Shown: positions 36,219 through 48,320, counted from the first letter of the stretch. The stretch: 64,000 nucleotides of DNA from Crocodylus rhombifer (GCA_038503035.1 JAVSML010018855.1:1-64000), one strand, 5' to 3'. Made by a program: numbers and translations. Notes: generated from the sequence alone by a model not told the origin.

Positions 36219-37032
36219 CTCTCCCCCTCCCCCGGCTCCCTGCCTGCCGTCAGTCCTCCGGGGGGAGCAGCGAGACTATGACCGGCCCGGATAGAACGGC
36301 GGCGGAGCTGCTCTAGCCCGCAGCTTATGCCCCACTCTCTTCTGCTCCGCTGCAGGGAAACGGAGCCTTCCACTTGAGCAACGAGGCGAGAGGGTAGAGC
36401 GGCTCGCTACTTCCGCGTTCCAGTCCTCCCAGCAGCCACAAAGACCAGAGGAAAGCCAGAGCGCCACCCGAGAGTCTTCAATGCGCTTGGCGACGTTAGA
36501 CGCAATGGGAGCGGGAGACAGCGCCCCCTGGGGTCCTCCAGCGCCACCAGCGAGAGGTAGATAGAACGGCCACACCAAAGAAGCGAGCGGAAGTGATCCT
36601 TGTTGAACCGGAAGCTGAAAGCCACGGGGTTGCTATGGTTGCTGTTGGGGCCTAAAAAAAAATCGACCACCCCCTTCCCCAGGTGAGACATAACCCAGGC
36701 GTCGGGACGTCGCTCCACCCCGGGCCTTAGCTCATCGTCTCCAGCCTCAGTTTCCCTTGGAGGGGGAGGGGCCCGGGATAGGGTCCGGGCCTGTCTCCAG
36801 CCTCAATTTCCCCGGGGGTAGAGACTGTTTGATACAGCTGCATACTTGAACCCATCAAATCCATTTCGGGCACAAAGCGTGAACCACTTCGAGTCCAGAC
36901 TCGATGCTGCAGGAGAAACCGGCATCTCTGCATCTGCCCGGCAGCGCCAACTGGTCGCATTCCTCGCGACAAAACCGCAGGTAATCGGACTGTTCCCCCC
37001 GACTACACACAGGTTTGCGGTTTGCCAGCGGG
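36216..37032. promoter_or_regulatory. Shared divergent promoter region of RNF115 and POLR3C
   Basis: The two start codons face away from each other across 817 bp of GC-rich DNA without TATA boxes. ETS-like cores occur at 36409-36416 (GCGGAAGT on -), 36587-36595 (GCGGAAGTG) and 36607-36614 (ACCGGAAG). A CTCF-like core CCAGGGGGCGC is on the - strand at 36521-36531. The transcription starts and any 5' non-coding exon of POLR3C cannot be fixed from sequence; CAG|GTAATC near 36978 could be a 5' exon end. Confidence 0.6.
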
Positions 37033-40000
37033 ATGACACAGGCGGAAATTAAGCTCTGTTCTCTTCTGCTGCAAGAACATTTTGGAGAGATTGTGGAAAA
37101 GATAGGGACGTACCTTGTGCGGACCGGCGGGCAGCCTCTGCGAGCGATTGTCAATGACACCAGCACCTCCCTGGATCAGGTATGTCCCGGGCTGCGCTAG
37201 CCTGCGAGTTGGTGTCTGCATGCTCAGGGGAGCTGGCCATGCTCGGATGATCTCCTCACAGCTCGTCAGTTCCCATCTCTGGACGGTTTCCCCACTTCTA
37301 AAATCTACATGCGAGACACAAATTGGCATAAGGGAGGTGCTGACATGAAAGCAGACTTTTTTTTTAACCGGGATAGATGGTTTCATCAGGCTCCTGCTGC
37401 AATCCAGGGGCGTCTTTGCCATTGGTATTAACAAGTGGATCCCAGACATTACATCCCTGCCGCCAGGCAAGGGGGAGGGTGATACCTTTGAGATCTAGAC
37501 GGGAAAGAAAGGAGCGAAGCTGGAGCAGGGGATGGAGATTAAGGGTGTGAAAGACCGAGCTGTTTGTTCCGTGAATCAGAACTCAACGCCCTGCCCCAAA
37601 CCCTGCACATTGCCTCAGCTCTGGTAGCCTGAGATGCCCTGGGAATTCGCAGCATCAGGTAAATTCACTTCCATGGTGAAAGCTTAATAGCTTTATCTCA
37701 AGCTGATAAGAGCTCATGAACACAGATATTGCATTCTTTGAGTTAAAAGCCTCCCCCACCCACACCTACACACCCGTCCTCTTCTTAGTCCATCGATGGT
37801 GCTGTGTGTTCCCAAGTCCGCAACTTGTCCCTCTCCGGCTCCCACAGGTGAAGAAAGCCTTATGCGTCCTCATCCAGCACAACCTGGGCACCTACCAGAT
37901 ACAGAAGCGTGGCTTCGTGGAGTACAGTGTCCAGTGCGACCGGGTGCTGTGCATCCTGCGCTACCCGCGCTACATCTACACAGCCAAGACCCTGTACGGC
38001 GACACAGGCGAGCTCATTGTAGAGGAGCTGCTTCTCAATGGCAAGATGCCCATGAGCGCCGTGGTCATGAAGGTGGCTGACAGGCTGACGGAGACCATGG
38101 AGGGTGAGTGATGGGGGTGCTGGCATGGCTGAGAGACGGGATGGGGACTGCTCCCTGGGGCACCTCATCTGGCTGGTGCTGCCTGGATATATCTCTCCAC
38201 TGATGGGACTGGATCAAGCTCAGGGGATCCGTGCAGAATAAGAGGATTCAGCACCAGGGTGGGGGGTGTTGAATCCAGACCACAGAGAAGTAATGGATGG
38301 ACATCTGCTGAGTGGCATCAGTGGGTTTTGTGTCTTGGAAGGGCTATGTAGAAAACCAATGCACCAGTGATCCCCCAGGAGAGAGCTTGGGCTGCCAGCT
38401 CCAGGGATGGGGGAGCAGCAAAAGATAAACAGCAAGCCAGTGCTCATGCCAGGGACAGAGCTGGTTTGCGGGCATGTGCTCCCACCAGATATGATGGTAT
38501 AACAGGTGCCAATGTGAACTTGTCCCTGTGTCAGGAAACCAGGTTTGAGGCTACCAAGTTGGCTTCTACTCTGCCGCAGACTTGCTGGAGGACCTGATCA
38601 AGTCGAAAACAACTTGATCAAGATTTTCTCCGGGTCTCAGTTTGCCCATATGAGTTCTGAGGGGAAGGAGGAGCATTTCCTGCCTCACTTGTGTCTTAAA
38701 GATGAGTTTCTCAGCTGTGAGCTGAGATGGGAAATCCGCTCTGGTTGTGCTTGGATTTTCCCTTATCTCTGCATCGGTTTCTGTGATAGATGCAGGTCCA
38801 AGTAGCTGGTCTCAGTGTCTAATCTGCCAGGAGTGGGGTATCTGGGCTGAAATCAGGAGACTAAACACTTCTACACATGACCGTGAAACTTCAGGTGCCC
38901 AGTGTATGACAAGCCTGTTCAGCATCCCTGAAAAATCAGATCACCTCAAGTAACCCCCTAAAAAACTAAAGGCTTCCAAAACTGCCATCCGCCTCTGAAA
39001 ACCCAGCCCATGGCATCTGAGGCTGGTAGGAGCAAGGGCAAAGCATGGTGTTGTAACTTAGCTGGCACAGTGCTAGCAGCTGGGCAGTCAGGATCACAAA
39101 CATTCACCTTCTCCTTGGGATCCTCTTGTCCAGATGGGAAAACCATGGACTACACTGAAGTTTCCAGCGCCTTTGTCCGCCTGGCAGACACCCACTTTGT
39201 CCAGAGGTGTCCAGGGGTCCCTGATGCTTCTGGGCCATCGGATTCAGCGGCACCTCCTGCACCCATGCTGGTCATTGATGAGAAGGACATGTACAGCGTG
39301 CCCAGGTTGAACCTCATAGGTGAGGAATAGGCTGAGCCACCCTGACTGGGGGCATGGTGGGAGCAAGAGGCATGATGAGGGTTTGGACATGAATCCACGT
39401 TCAGCGTGATGGGGTCAGAGGGGAACCTCTGTCTTTGGCCTACAGGGAAGGGGAAGAGGAGGCGATCGTGTGACGATGATGATAACGGACAACATAAGGC
39501 AAAGAAACAGAAGCAGGATCTCGAGAGCCAAGAGGTAACTGCTAATCCCCTGGGACTGGAGAGCCTTTTATCCACAGTTTGACCTACTAGCCAGTGACCA
39601 TCTTGGGAAAGACCTGGGAACATCCAGTCTTGCCTGCTGGCAGCATGTCAGCCTCTTGTCTTGAGGCTGTTGTCTGTGGACTTGTTTGGCACTACCTGGC
39701 ACCTAGAAGCTCACCTCCCTGCCTTTGCTAAGGCACTCAGCACCAGCCCCTCAGAGACCTAAGCCCAACCCACTGAGCAGTGTCCCCCCCCACCCCACTT
39801 CCTTCTCCCCATAGCCCCCACCCGATGATGGCATCTACTGGCAAGTCAACCTTGACCGGTTCCACCAGCACTTCCGAGACCAAGCAATCGTCAGTGCTGT
39901 GGCCAACCGCATGGACCAGGTAGGGGGAAGCAACAGGCCCCTTCCACAGCAGGCTTATCGCCTCTTGGGGGGAGGGGGGGGCGTGTCTCTGATCACCTTT

Positions 40001-43000
40001 GGTAGTCAGGCTTCAAAGATGTCAGCTGTCATGCTTCAGGGCCTCAGCTGATCACTGCAAGGGTCAGGAAGGAATTTCACATGCTTCAACATCAGACTTG
40101 GCTATGTCTGCAGATAGAAACATGTCCCGATCCAGTTCATAAGTAGCAGGAATTTGGTGGGGAGCATCTCAAATACTGCAGTCCTGCTCTCCCTGAGCCC
40201 ATCTGTTCTTATCACCTGCCTTTCACTTCTACGCTCATCTGATCTCACTGGCTGGGTGGGATGAGGGTGCCTTGACACTTGGCCAGGCAGCAGGAGGCTC
40301 AAGCACGCAAACCTGTGCTCGGGCACAATTCCCTCAGTTATGACTCAAGATCACAAGCCCCATGGAGATACAGCTGGAAGAGAGCAGGCCAATACTGGAA
40401 GTGTGGTCCCGTGCCAGGAAAGGTCAGGGGGAGCTGGGGGGCAAAAGGCAACTGGGTTTGGAGCCTTGTGGCTCTGGGGAAGGAAAGCAGTTGCTGCATT
40501 TCCCTTTGTGCGGTCCTGTCAATAGTAAAGCCCATCGCCCTCCCACAGACCAGCAGCGAAATAGTGCGGACAATGCTAAGGATGAGTGAAATCACCACGT
40601 CCTCCAACGCAGCGTATACACAGCCGCTGTCTTCCAACGAGGTGAGTGTCTGACATAGTCCTTGGGATGCAGACACATAAATCTGGGGCCCCTGTCTTCC
40701 CAGCTGCCTCACACCATGGACCTTTGCCTAGCTGTTAAGAAAGAAGCGTTGGGGTCAGGACTCCTGGGTTCTGTTCCTGTCTCTGCTATCAGTTCTCTTC
40801 CCTGGGTCATACAGCCTTTCCTTCAGTAAAATGGGGACAGAGGTTGCTGGGAGTAGTGTCCCAAGCTCAGGGCACTAACATTTGATCTGGGAGCCCAGTG
40901 AGACACCACTAACTCCTAATATCCTGAAGGCTAATAGTGCAGGTGTTCTGGGCACTCTCTTGTCTTGCAGATCTTCAGATCTCTTCCAGCAGGATACAAC
41001 ATTGGGAAGCAGGTTTTGGATCAGTATCTCACGCTGCTGGCAGACGACCCGGTAAGAAATGCACTGCCATTATTAATTCATGGAATCACAGAAAAACAGG
41101 GCTGGCAGTCACCTCTGGAGCTCGTCTAAGTCCAACCCCCTGCCTGAGGCACAGCCATGCCTATTCAGATCATCCTCTACCAATCCATTAGCCAATCTAC
41201 TGGTAAAACTACAGAGTTAACTGTGACATAGACATGAAGGACAGCACCCAAACCTGCTGCAGGTAAAGCAGGGGGACCACAGTAGCCTGTGTCCTGCTGC
41301 TGTAAAGGTCATTAAAGTATGCTTGAGAGATCCAAGGCAGAGGGCCACATCCCCCACTACAGAGGAGGGCAAAACCCCCACAATCCACATCAGTCTGACC
41401 ATGGGGAAAGTTCCTTCCTGACCTCAAATATGTTTTTTTTACATTTGTTTTTGGACACACATCCTGCCTTCAACCCCATCAGGCCATCCTGTCCACAGGA
41501 GAGGGCATTATTGAAGTCAACTGGACTAACTGGCACAGTGAAGTTACTTGCCTGCTTCAGTGCATGGGATCCCACCCTGGTTTCTGCACCTCACTCAGTG
41601 AAAACAGTGCAGTGAATAGAAGAACCAGTGCACTGAATAGAAGAATTCTCTAATACACGGGACTGGCGATTTGTTTTTAATAAAACCTTCATCCTGCACC
41701 AAGTGACTTTCTCTTTGTCTTTCAGTTGAAATTCTAATGATTTTTTTAGACATTTAATCTTTTTTTCTCCTGTCTTCTTCTGTAGCTAGAGTTTATTGGG
41801 AAATCCGGTGACAGCGGTGGGGGCATGTATGTTGTCAGTATCCTTTATCCATCCAGTTGGCCATCAATGGTTGGAGATCTGGGGGTTCAGTATGGTGTGG
41901 TCCCTGGTGATATTTGTTCTTCCTTGATGTACTCCATGCAGATCTTCACAAGGCCCTGACGAGTCTGGCAACAGCCACACTGGAATCCATAGTCCAGGAG
42001 AGGTAACAGGATGGTTTGGACATACCTTGCTAATTCCCTCAGCCTCCCATCGAGGCATGGATATACTTGTATCTCCTCTGGTCTCCATCCTTGGTTTAAA
42101 TGACCATTGTTAACCTGAGTCAAGCCTTGAATGAAGTAGTCAGAGACTGAAATCATTAGCTCCTTCCTATATATTCAGGAGTACCATTCAGGAAGCCCAG
42201 AAGGCAGCATTAGCTGTGATGAGATGCTTAGTCTCCGTTTCTATTCCTGGTTGTCTGGCTACATTCCTCATGAACTGGGGACCTGAATCCTGCTAGCTGA
42301 AAATGTAGCAGTTCCTTGTTCACCAGAGATCTAGCACTCTAAGGGCCCTGATCTGATCTGCTGGTAGTTCTTCTGTCTCCCAGATGCACAAGAGCCCTTC
42401 TGCTCTGCAGCTTTCATCTAGGAACCTTACCTCCTCTAGGCTCCTCACTCATATGTCTGCTCAGGTGTCTGTTCCATTACAGATTTGGTTCACGCTGTGC
42501 CAGGATCTTCCGGCTTGTGCTGCGGAAGAAGCATCTGGAGCAGAAGCAGGTGGAAGACTTTGCCATGATCCCAGCCAAGGAGGCCAAGGACATGCTGTAC
42601 AAGATGTTGTCAGAGAACTTTGTGTCCCTGCAGGTGACTGGGCTGGAAGTTAGGAGGGCTGGTTCTGTCCTGATCTATGCTGCGGGAAGGTGCGCTGGCA
42701 GCAGGAGGGTGCAGTGGCAGCTGGAGTAGGGTTCACAGACTCCTCCCTTCAGTCTCAAGATCCATAGTAGAATGACCAATTTAGAGATTGGGATCCGTAC
42801 TCTCTCTTCCTCGGTTTCTCCATGCATGTGAAATGGATCCAGTGGGTCCCCTGCCTCCCAGGCACCTTCTGGAGAAGGTGAGGAGATCCCAGGATGGCTC
42901 CTTTCCCAGCACCAGGCCCAGCCTTGCTTTTTCTCCTGAGCCCAGCACCCCTTGCTGCCACCCCAAGGCAGGTGGCTCACATGCCCTGACTCCTAGAGCT

Positions 43001-44504
43001 GGCAAAACTGAGCTGCAAGGTGTGGGGAGCGATTGCTTGAGGGCTTTCAGTGAGGGACTGGGGTAAGGGTGAGGGAATCCAGACCTCCAGCTCACTGTGC
43101 AAACAGCTGGGACCACTGAATCAGCCTAAGAGGCACAGAGAACCCTGCTTCAAGGGGACTTGCTGTCAACAACTGATGCTCCCTTCTGATAGGAAATCCC
43201 CAAGACTCCAGATCATGCTCCCTCCCGCACCTTCTACCTCTACACAGTGAATGTCCTGGCCTCCACCCGGATGCTGCTGCACCGCTGCTACAAGGTACTG
43301 TGGGCTCCTAGCCACTCCCTGCCTGAGGTTACCCACAGTACTGCAGAAGCGCCTATGTCCCTTTGTCTCCCACAGCAGTTGGGATCCTAATAGCTTCATC
43401 CTATGTCAATTTAGTGACCGACATAGGGACTAGAACAGCAAAGGCTCATATTTGAGGTGCAGACTAACGCCCTTAGATACAAGCACCAGGAGTTCTCCAG
43501 CAGTGCCAAGTGACTCAGACACAGCTGAGTCCCCTACCTGGCCTCAAAGGCAGCCCCACACACCCTGCTCTTGGGAGGGAGCACTTGTGGCTGCTGTGCT
43601 GCTCCATGGGGGGCAGACAAGCCAGGCCTCTCCTACTCTTCCTGCCCACACCCTGGCTTCAAGGGGCCCAATCTCTCCCACCTTTGCCAAGCATGAGCAG
43701 ACCACACCATCCTTCACGTTACCCCAGCTCAAAGCTGGCAGTGCCTAACTGGGTGACGGGCCCTGCCTCTCCTGTCCCTTCCCAACCCTGCTTTCCCTCT
43801 CATTTGCCCAGAGTGTGGCCAACCTGATCGAGAGACGCCAGTATGAGACCAGAGAGAACAAGTGAGTGCCTGGAGCTCTGGAGCTGGGGGCACAGGGCTC
43901 CTGCCGCAAACCCTGGGAAGCTTAAGCAAGACCAATGACTGCAGCACAGCCCCTGCCCGTGAGAGGGAAGCCAGGGCTCACAGGCAGAAAAGGGGGTTGG
44001 ATATTATGAGGGGAGAAGAGAGGGAGCCTGGGGGGTCTAAGTGCAACACCTGTCTGCTCCACACATCCAGCTGTCACTCAGAGCTCACCGCCTTTGCTGC
44101 TCCCACCCCCCAGGCGCCTGCTGGAGAAGTCCCAGCGAGTGGAGGCTATCCTGGCCTCCATGCAGGCCACAGGTGCTGAGGAGGTGCAGCTGCAGGAGAT
44201 CGAGGAGATGATCACGGCCCCTGAGCGGCAGCAGCTGGAGAGTCTGAAACACACAGTCAACAAGTGAGCGCTGGGCTGGGGGGTCTCAAGACTTCTGACT
44301 GACCAGGAGCAGAGCAGGGGGCAGTCAGGACTCCTGGGTCCATTCTGGGGCTGCCAGACCCTCTGTGCCCCTCATCCTGGAGTCACAACCTCTTCCTCTT
44401 CCCCTCCCAGGATTGACGCCAGTGAAAACCAAGTAGACGAGACCATCTTCCTGCTGGCATCCTATGTGGACAGCACCGTGGTTGCATCAGTGAAGAAGCC
44501 CTGA
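37033..44504 (+). CDS. POLR3C: RNA polymerase III subunit RPC3 (POLR3C/RPC62), complete
   Basis: Nuclear subunit of the Pol III initiation subcomplex (with POLR3F and POLR3G) that makes tRNA, 5S and U6 RNA. Coding exons: 37033-37179, 37848-38103, 39134-39319, 39446-39534, 39815-39919, 40549-40641, 40971-41051, 41786-41837, 41942-42002, 42483-42633, 43193-43294, 43812-43861, 44114-44263, 44411-44504. Total 1617 nt and 538 residues, about the vertebrate length. The start MTQAEIKLCSLLLQEHFGE begins the first winged helix; other family stretches are LRYPRYIYTAKTLY, RFHQHFRDQAIVSAVANRM and EDFAMIPAKEAKDMLYKML. Residues 199-226 form a low-complexity basic/acidic linker (KGKRRRSCDDDD, KAKKQKQ). From about 457 to 520 the heptad-rich C-terminus looks like the family's coiled coil. 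The intron after exon 8 is U12-type. Confidence 0.97.
37180..40970 (+). other. POLR3C: POLR3C introns 1 to 6
   Basis: Introns 37180-37847, 38104-39133, 39320-39445, 39535-39814, 39920-40548 and 40642-40970. A possible CR1 scrap (GGGTCAGGAAGGAATTTC) lies near 40061-40078 in intron 5. Nothing else is recognised. Confidence 0.5.
41076..41430 (-). mobile_element. CR1 LINE 3' end in POLR3C intron 7, inverted
   Basis: Begins GGAATCACAGAAAAACAGGG, then a CACCTCTGGAGC segment and AGTCCAACCCCCTGCC, the inverted CR1 tail. It continues to a CAGTCTGACCATGGGGAAAG segment and TTCCTTCCTGACCTC, matching the inverse of the copy at 14450-14795. Confidence 0.75.
41838..41941 (+). other. POLR3C: U12-type (minor spliceosome) intron 8 of POLR3C
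   Basis: The 104-bp intron starts GTATCCTTT (41838-41846), a full match to the U12 donor consensus and unlike any U2 donor in this gene. TTCCTTGAT (41920-41928) matches the U12 branch consensus TTCCTTRAY, with the branch A at 41927, 14 nt before the CAG end. This choice gives the expected residues (MYVV-N-LHKAL) with codon 337 split after its first base. Confidence 0.88.
42003..44410 (+). other. POLR3C: POLR3C introns 9 to 13
   Basis: Introns 42003-42482, 42634-43192, 43295-43811, 43862-44113 and 44264-44410 have canonical ends. No repeat or gene is recognised in them with confidence. Confidence 0.5.
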
Positions 44505-44947
44505 GCTAACTGCTGCCCCAGCCTCAGCTCCCCCAGCTTCCCATCAGGCCACTGGCTTTTATGGCTCCACTTTGCTTGGCTTGGTGTTTGTTCTATGGAC
44601 AATAAAATGCCTGCATCTGCCAGGTGGTTGTGGGGTGCCTCTGCCGTGGGCTGGGGAGGGAGGGGAGATGAAACGGGCCTGGCTGGGATGTACCTCCTGC
44701 AGTCCCTTCCAACCCTAATTTTCTATGAAACCCTCTGCCTGGTGCCAGCAGAGCCTGGGCAGCGCAGGCTGCAGCACCCATCCCAGGACAGACTGAGGCT
44801 GGGCCTGGCCCAAGGGATCTCATCTGCCAGCCGTGGGGGGGGGTGGCTGCAGTGGTGCCCGTCTGCCAGCAGGGGCACTGCTCTGTGCTGCGCTCTGCCA
44901 GCTCCGCCCAAGGCCTCCCTGGCCTAGCCCCCTCTCCCAGTCCAGGC
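44505..44947 (+). other. POLR3C 3'UTR and short NUDT17 upstream region
   Basis: AATAAA at 44601-44606 ends POLR3C about 120 nt after its stop. A 65-bp CR1 tail follows (44665-44731). The remaining roughly 215 bp of GC-rich DNA must hold the NUDT17 promoter and 5'UTR. Confidence 0.7.
44665..44731 (+). mobile_element. CR1 LINE 3' tail between POLR3C and NUDT17
   Basis: GCAGTCCCTTCCAACCCTAA followed by TTTTCTATGAAA is the terminal CR1 signature. Confidence 0.65.
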
Positions 44948-47900
44948 ATGGAGGGCGCTGCGCGGGTCCTGGTGCATCTGTCTCGGGGTGGTGCCCGGCC
45001 CCAACGGGCTGCCTTCCTACAGGTGGTGGGCAAGGGGCTGCAGGGGGGCATGTGTGTGCATGCATGGAGGGAACGTGTGTGTGCGCGCCGGGGGGGGGGG
45101 CTGTGTGCATGGGGGGTATACATGTAGGTGTGCAAGCGTTGTGGGGGTTGTGAGTACATGTATGTATACATCATGTAGGGGAGCCTGTGTGCACACGTGT
45201 ACATGTATGTGTGGGACCTGCAGGTATGTTCACATAGGAGGGGGGTGTCGGGGAGGAGGAAAAGCAGGGGGGAAGCCCCCCAAGCTGCCTCTGCTGCAGC
45301 AGTTCACCCACCTGGCTCTGCCCACGCTGTGCCCCCATCCCAGCTACCTGGCCACCCCCACGGGACCCTGTGGCCCCAGGCTCTGCCACCCAGCTCTAGG
45401 CAGGGCAGGCAGAGCCTTGCCCCATGCCCTCATGCTGCCCTTCACCCTGCAGAGCATCACCGGGCACTTCTGCACCCCCCATGAGGACACAGCACTGGTC
45501 AATGTCGGCCTGGACTGCGGCCGCCTCGTCCTCGCTGACCACAGCTTCCCCGGCTCCACCAGCGTCATCCTGCAGGTCAGCGCAGGCCAAGACTGGCGTG
45601 GGGCTGGGAGCCAGGATGCCTGGCTTCTCCCCAACACCCTACAAAGAGCCAGAGCCTGGCTGCCAGGATTGCATTTCCGGCTCAGCCACAGCTTCCCCAT
45701 TGGTGTGATGGCCTGTTCCCCCACCACCTCCAAGAGGGGCTGGGAGCTTGGCTTTGCCACAGCCCTTGGAGATCCCCAGGCGCAAGGCGCTGCACGTCCA
45801 TGCCAAGGTCCCCTAATGGCCCTGGAGGGCAGAAGGGCTCCAAGCTGGAAGCAACCAAGGGCAGTCCCTACGCCAAGCCCTCCCAGCCGTTATCAGCCTC
45901 CACCCCAGAGGTGGCTGCATTCTGAGCTGCCAGAAAGGCAGGAAGTCCAGGAGTGGGGATGGGACTGAGGGGCACCATGGGCCCAATTCCAGGCCCTAAT
46001 CACACACCTTGGCTGTTGCTTCTGCAGCGCCCACCCTTCTGCCCCATGAAGTTCCTGGCCGAGCCACAGACAGCCACGCTGCCAACCGAGCTGCGGGGCC
46101 GCGGTGTGGACGTGGGGGTAGCTGTGCTGCTGCAGACCAGTGACAGGCGGGTCCTGCTGACACGGAGGGCGCCTGGCCTCAGCATCTTCCCCAACATCTG
46201 GGTCCCGCCAGGTGAGAGAAGGTGGGGGAGGCAGGCTATCCCAGGGGCAGATGGGGAGTCTGGGAGGACAGAAGCAGGATGGAGCAGTCCAGCTTTTGTT
46301 AGCTTAATGGAATGATGTGCAATTACTGCACGTTAATGAGCAGGGCCTAGTTAAGCTCCCAGAAAGGAGCCTGGGTAGGCAGCAGCCAAGAGGTCAGACT
46401 CCTGGGTTCTGACCCAAGCTGGGGCAAGGGACCAGCTTGTAGCAGCTGCACAGCAGGACTCCTGGGTTCCACGACTGACTTTACCCATTGGAGGAGTCAT
46501 GCCTTGGGGGTCTCCACTGGCCCCTTTCCTCCCTGGTGCCCAGCAGCAGCCATATCCATTTTGTCAAGATAAACCTGAACCAGCAACTTGGTGCAGCTCC
46601 AGGGCACTGGGCCAAGCTGTCTGTGCACACTGCCCTCCCACTCACACCTGACATCTCCCCTTCCTTGCAGGTGGGCACGTGGAGCCAGACGAACAGGTGA
46701 GGGGGGGGGACACTGGGGTGTTGAAGGAGAGATGAACAGGAGGGGCCTTAACCATCCCAAGCCTGATGCTGCCACATGTGTACTTGGCCATGGAGAAGTC
46801 CCTGCCCTGCCTTAGGTTCCCCCCCTGTGCCAATGTATGCTGTGGGGTGGCTCCACTCTGCATCTGGGGGCCCAAGGTGCCATAGGGACCTCCTACATCT
46901 GGGCTCCAGGGTGGGACTGTCTCAGGCCATGATCTCTGCCTCTGTTTGTGGTCTCTGGGGTGCAGCTGCTGGAAGTGGGACTGCGCGAGCTGCAGGAGGA
47001 GACGGGCTTGCGGCTGCAGCCAGGAGCAGTGTCCTGGAAGATGCTCGGCCTGTGGGAGGTAACACCGGGGCAGGGGTGGCAGGTGGCAGGTGTTGGGCTC
47101 AAAAGGGACCCACAAACCAGAGCTGTCTCAGCCAGCACCAGGCACACCATGCAAGTCCTGCCTTTCCCTGGGTGAGCTGAGCCGAGCCGAGCCAAGCCAC
47201 AGGCAGCAGCCCTGCGCAGGTCGCGGCTGCCTCCCAATCCCACGCTCCATCCCTGCAGTCTGTGTTCCCGCCTCGGCTGAGCCAGGGGCTGCCTCGCCGC
47301 CACCACATCGTAGCCTACTTGCTGCTGCTGGTTGAGGAGCCCCATCAGCAGCTGGAGGTGAGTCTCAGCTCCCCCAGGGCTCCAACTCCACCATGCACAC
47401 CCTGGATCCAGTAGTGCTGATCCCTGAGGAAGCCCCAGTGCCTGTGGGGAGCGGAGGTGGCTGGTCTCCCTACCCCAAAGCTGGCGCCTGTCTTAGCCCA
47501 GCCCTGTCCGTGGCCCGCAGGCAAGGATGCAGCCTGATGAGAGTGAGGTAAGCGCCTATGCCTGGCTGGAGTCCCCAATCCTGGAGTCCATCGTGGCAGC
47601 TGGGGACATGGCAGAGAGCTTGAAGCAGGTGCCCAGCCATCTCCCAGCCACTGTCAGGTAAGCAGGGGTCTTGCCCATCCCGAGGGGAGGGACAGACTTT
47701 GTCTGACCTCATGCCCAAAGATCCAGCCAGCTCTGGGGCCGAGGCAGGTGCCCCCTGTACAGGGGCTCCTGATCCTGTGTAGATGCAGCCAGAACCTCAG
47801 GGCCAGGCCAGGCCTGAAAGCAACTCCCTTCCAGCCTGCAGGGAGGAGATGCTGGGCAAGAGCCCTGGGGACAGCAGGGCTGGGGCTGAACTCTGGGCCA

Positions 47901-48167
47901 TGGAGTCTGGAGGCCTTCCTCGAACCCCGCACCTGGGCTGGCTTCCAGCACCTGGGGAAGCCACCCTGCCACTGCCCCTCTTGCAGGGTGATGGAGCTGA
48001 GTGGGGGCCAGGCGCAGGCCACGGAGCTGCCAACTGCCACGCTGCTGAACACGGCACCAGCCCATGGGGAGGATGTGGAGCGGGTCAGCACTGGCACCAA
48101 GTTCGCCCTGCGGCTCTGGCTAGACACCACAGCTGGGCAGCAAAGCCCTAGGCCCTCATCCTCTTAG
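44948..48167 (+). CDS. NUDT17: Nudix hydrolase 17, complete
   Basis: Nudix-family pyrophosphohydrolase of unclear substrate, likely Mg2+-dependent. Coding exons: 44948-45022, 45453-45575, 46028-46211, 46671-46696, 46966-47058, 47259-47357, 47521-47657, 47987-48167; 918 nt, 305 residues, slightly shorter than the human protein as I remember it. The N-terminus [15 protein letters not shown] and the conserved C-terminal motif [15 protein letters not shown] fit the family. The complete Nudix box G-x5-E-x7-RE-L-x-EE-x-G-L spans residues 129-151 (G129, E135, R143, E144, E147, E148, G150) and is split between a 26-nt exon and the next exon. The start lies in a fair context (G at -3, G at +4). The exon 1 donor GTGGTG is weak; it is chosen because it keeps phase with exon 2. 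The gene runs in the same direction as POLR3C. Confidence 0.92.
45023..46670 (+). other. NUDT17: NUDT17 introns 1 to 3
   Basis: Intron 1 (45023-45452) has a GT-rich, alternating purine-pyrimidine tract (about 45048-45225: TGTGTGTGCATGCATGG, TACATGTATGTATACAT). Introns 2 (45576-46027) and 3 (46212-46670) have no recognised content. The frame of exon 2 stays open through its flanking introns (44988-45968), but these parts are not conserved coding. Confidence 0.55.
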
Positions 48168-48320
48168 GGCTGAAGTCTCGGCCTCAGCAGGGGGTTTGAG
48201 AGGAGCATGGGCTCTGCAGGAGCCTGCGGGCTGGACCACAGCAGGACCACTGCTGACTGCAGGGCAAAGCCCCCGCTGCACCCCAACGCAGTGAATAAAG
48301 ATGCTACCTCCTACACCAGT
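48168..48320 (+). other. NUDT17: NUDT17 3'UTR with poly(A) signal
   Basis: Short UTR; AATAAA at 48294-48299 about 127 nt after the stop codon. Confidence 0.8.

Noticed and set aside
41832..41839. Alternative POLR3C exon 8 donors (GTTGTC or GTCAGT)
   Set aside because: They leave the next exon out of frame; GTATCC at 41838 restores the conserved asparagine and fits a U12 intron.
44988..45968. 326-codon open frame through NUDT17 exon 2
   Set aside because: It is the NUDT17 exon 2 frame read through into flanking introns. Only 45453-45575 matches the family, and both sides have good splice sites.
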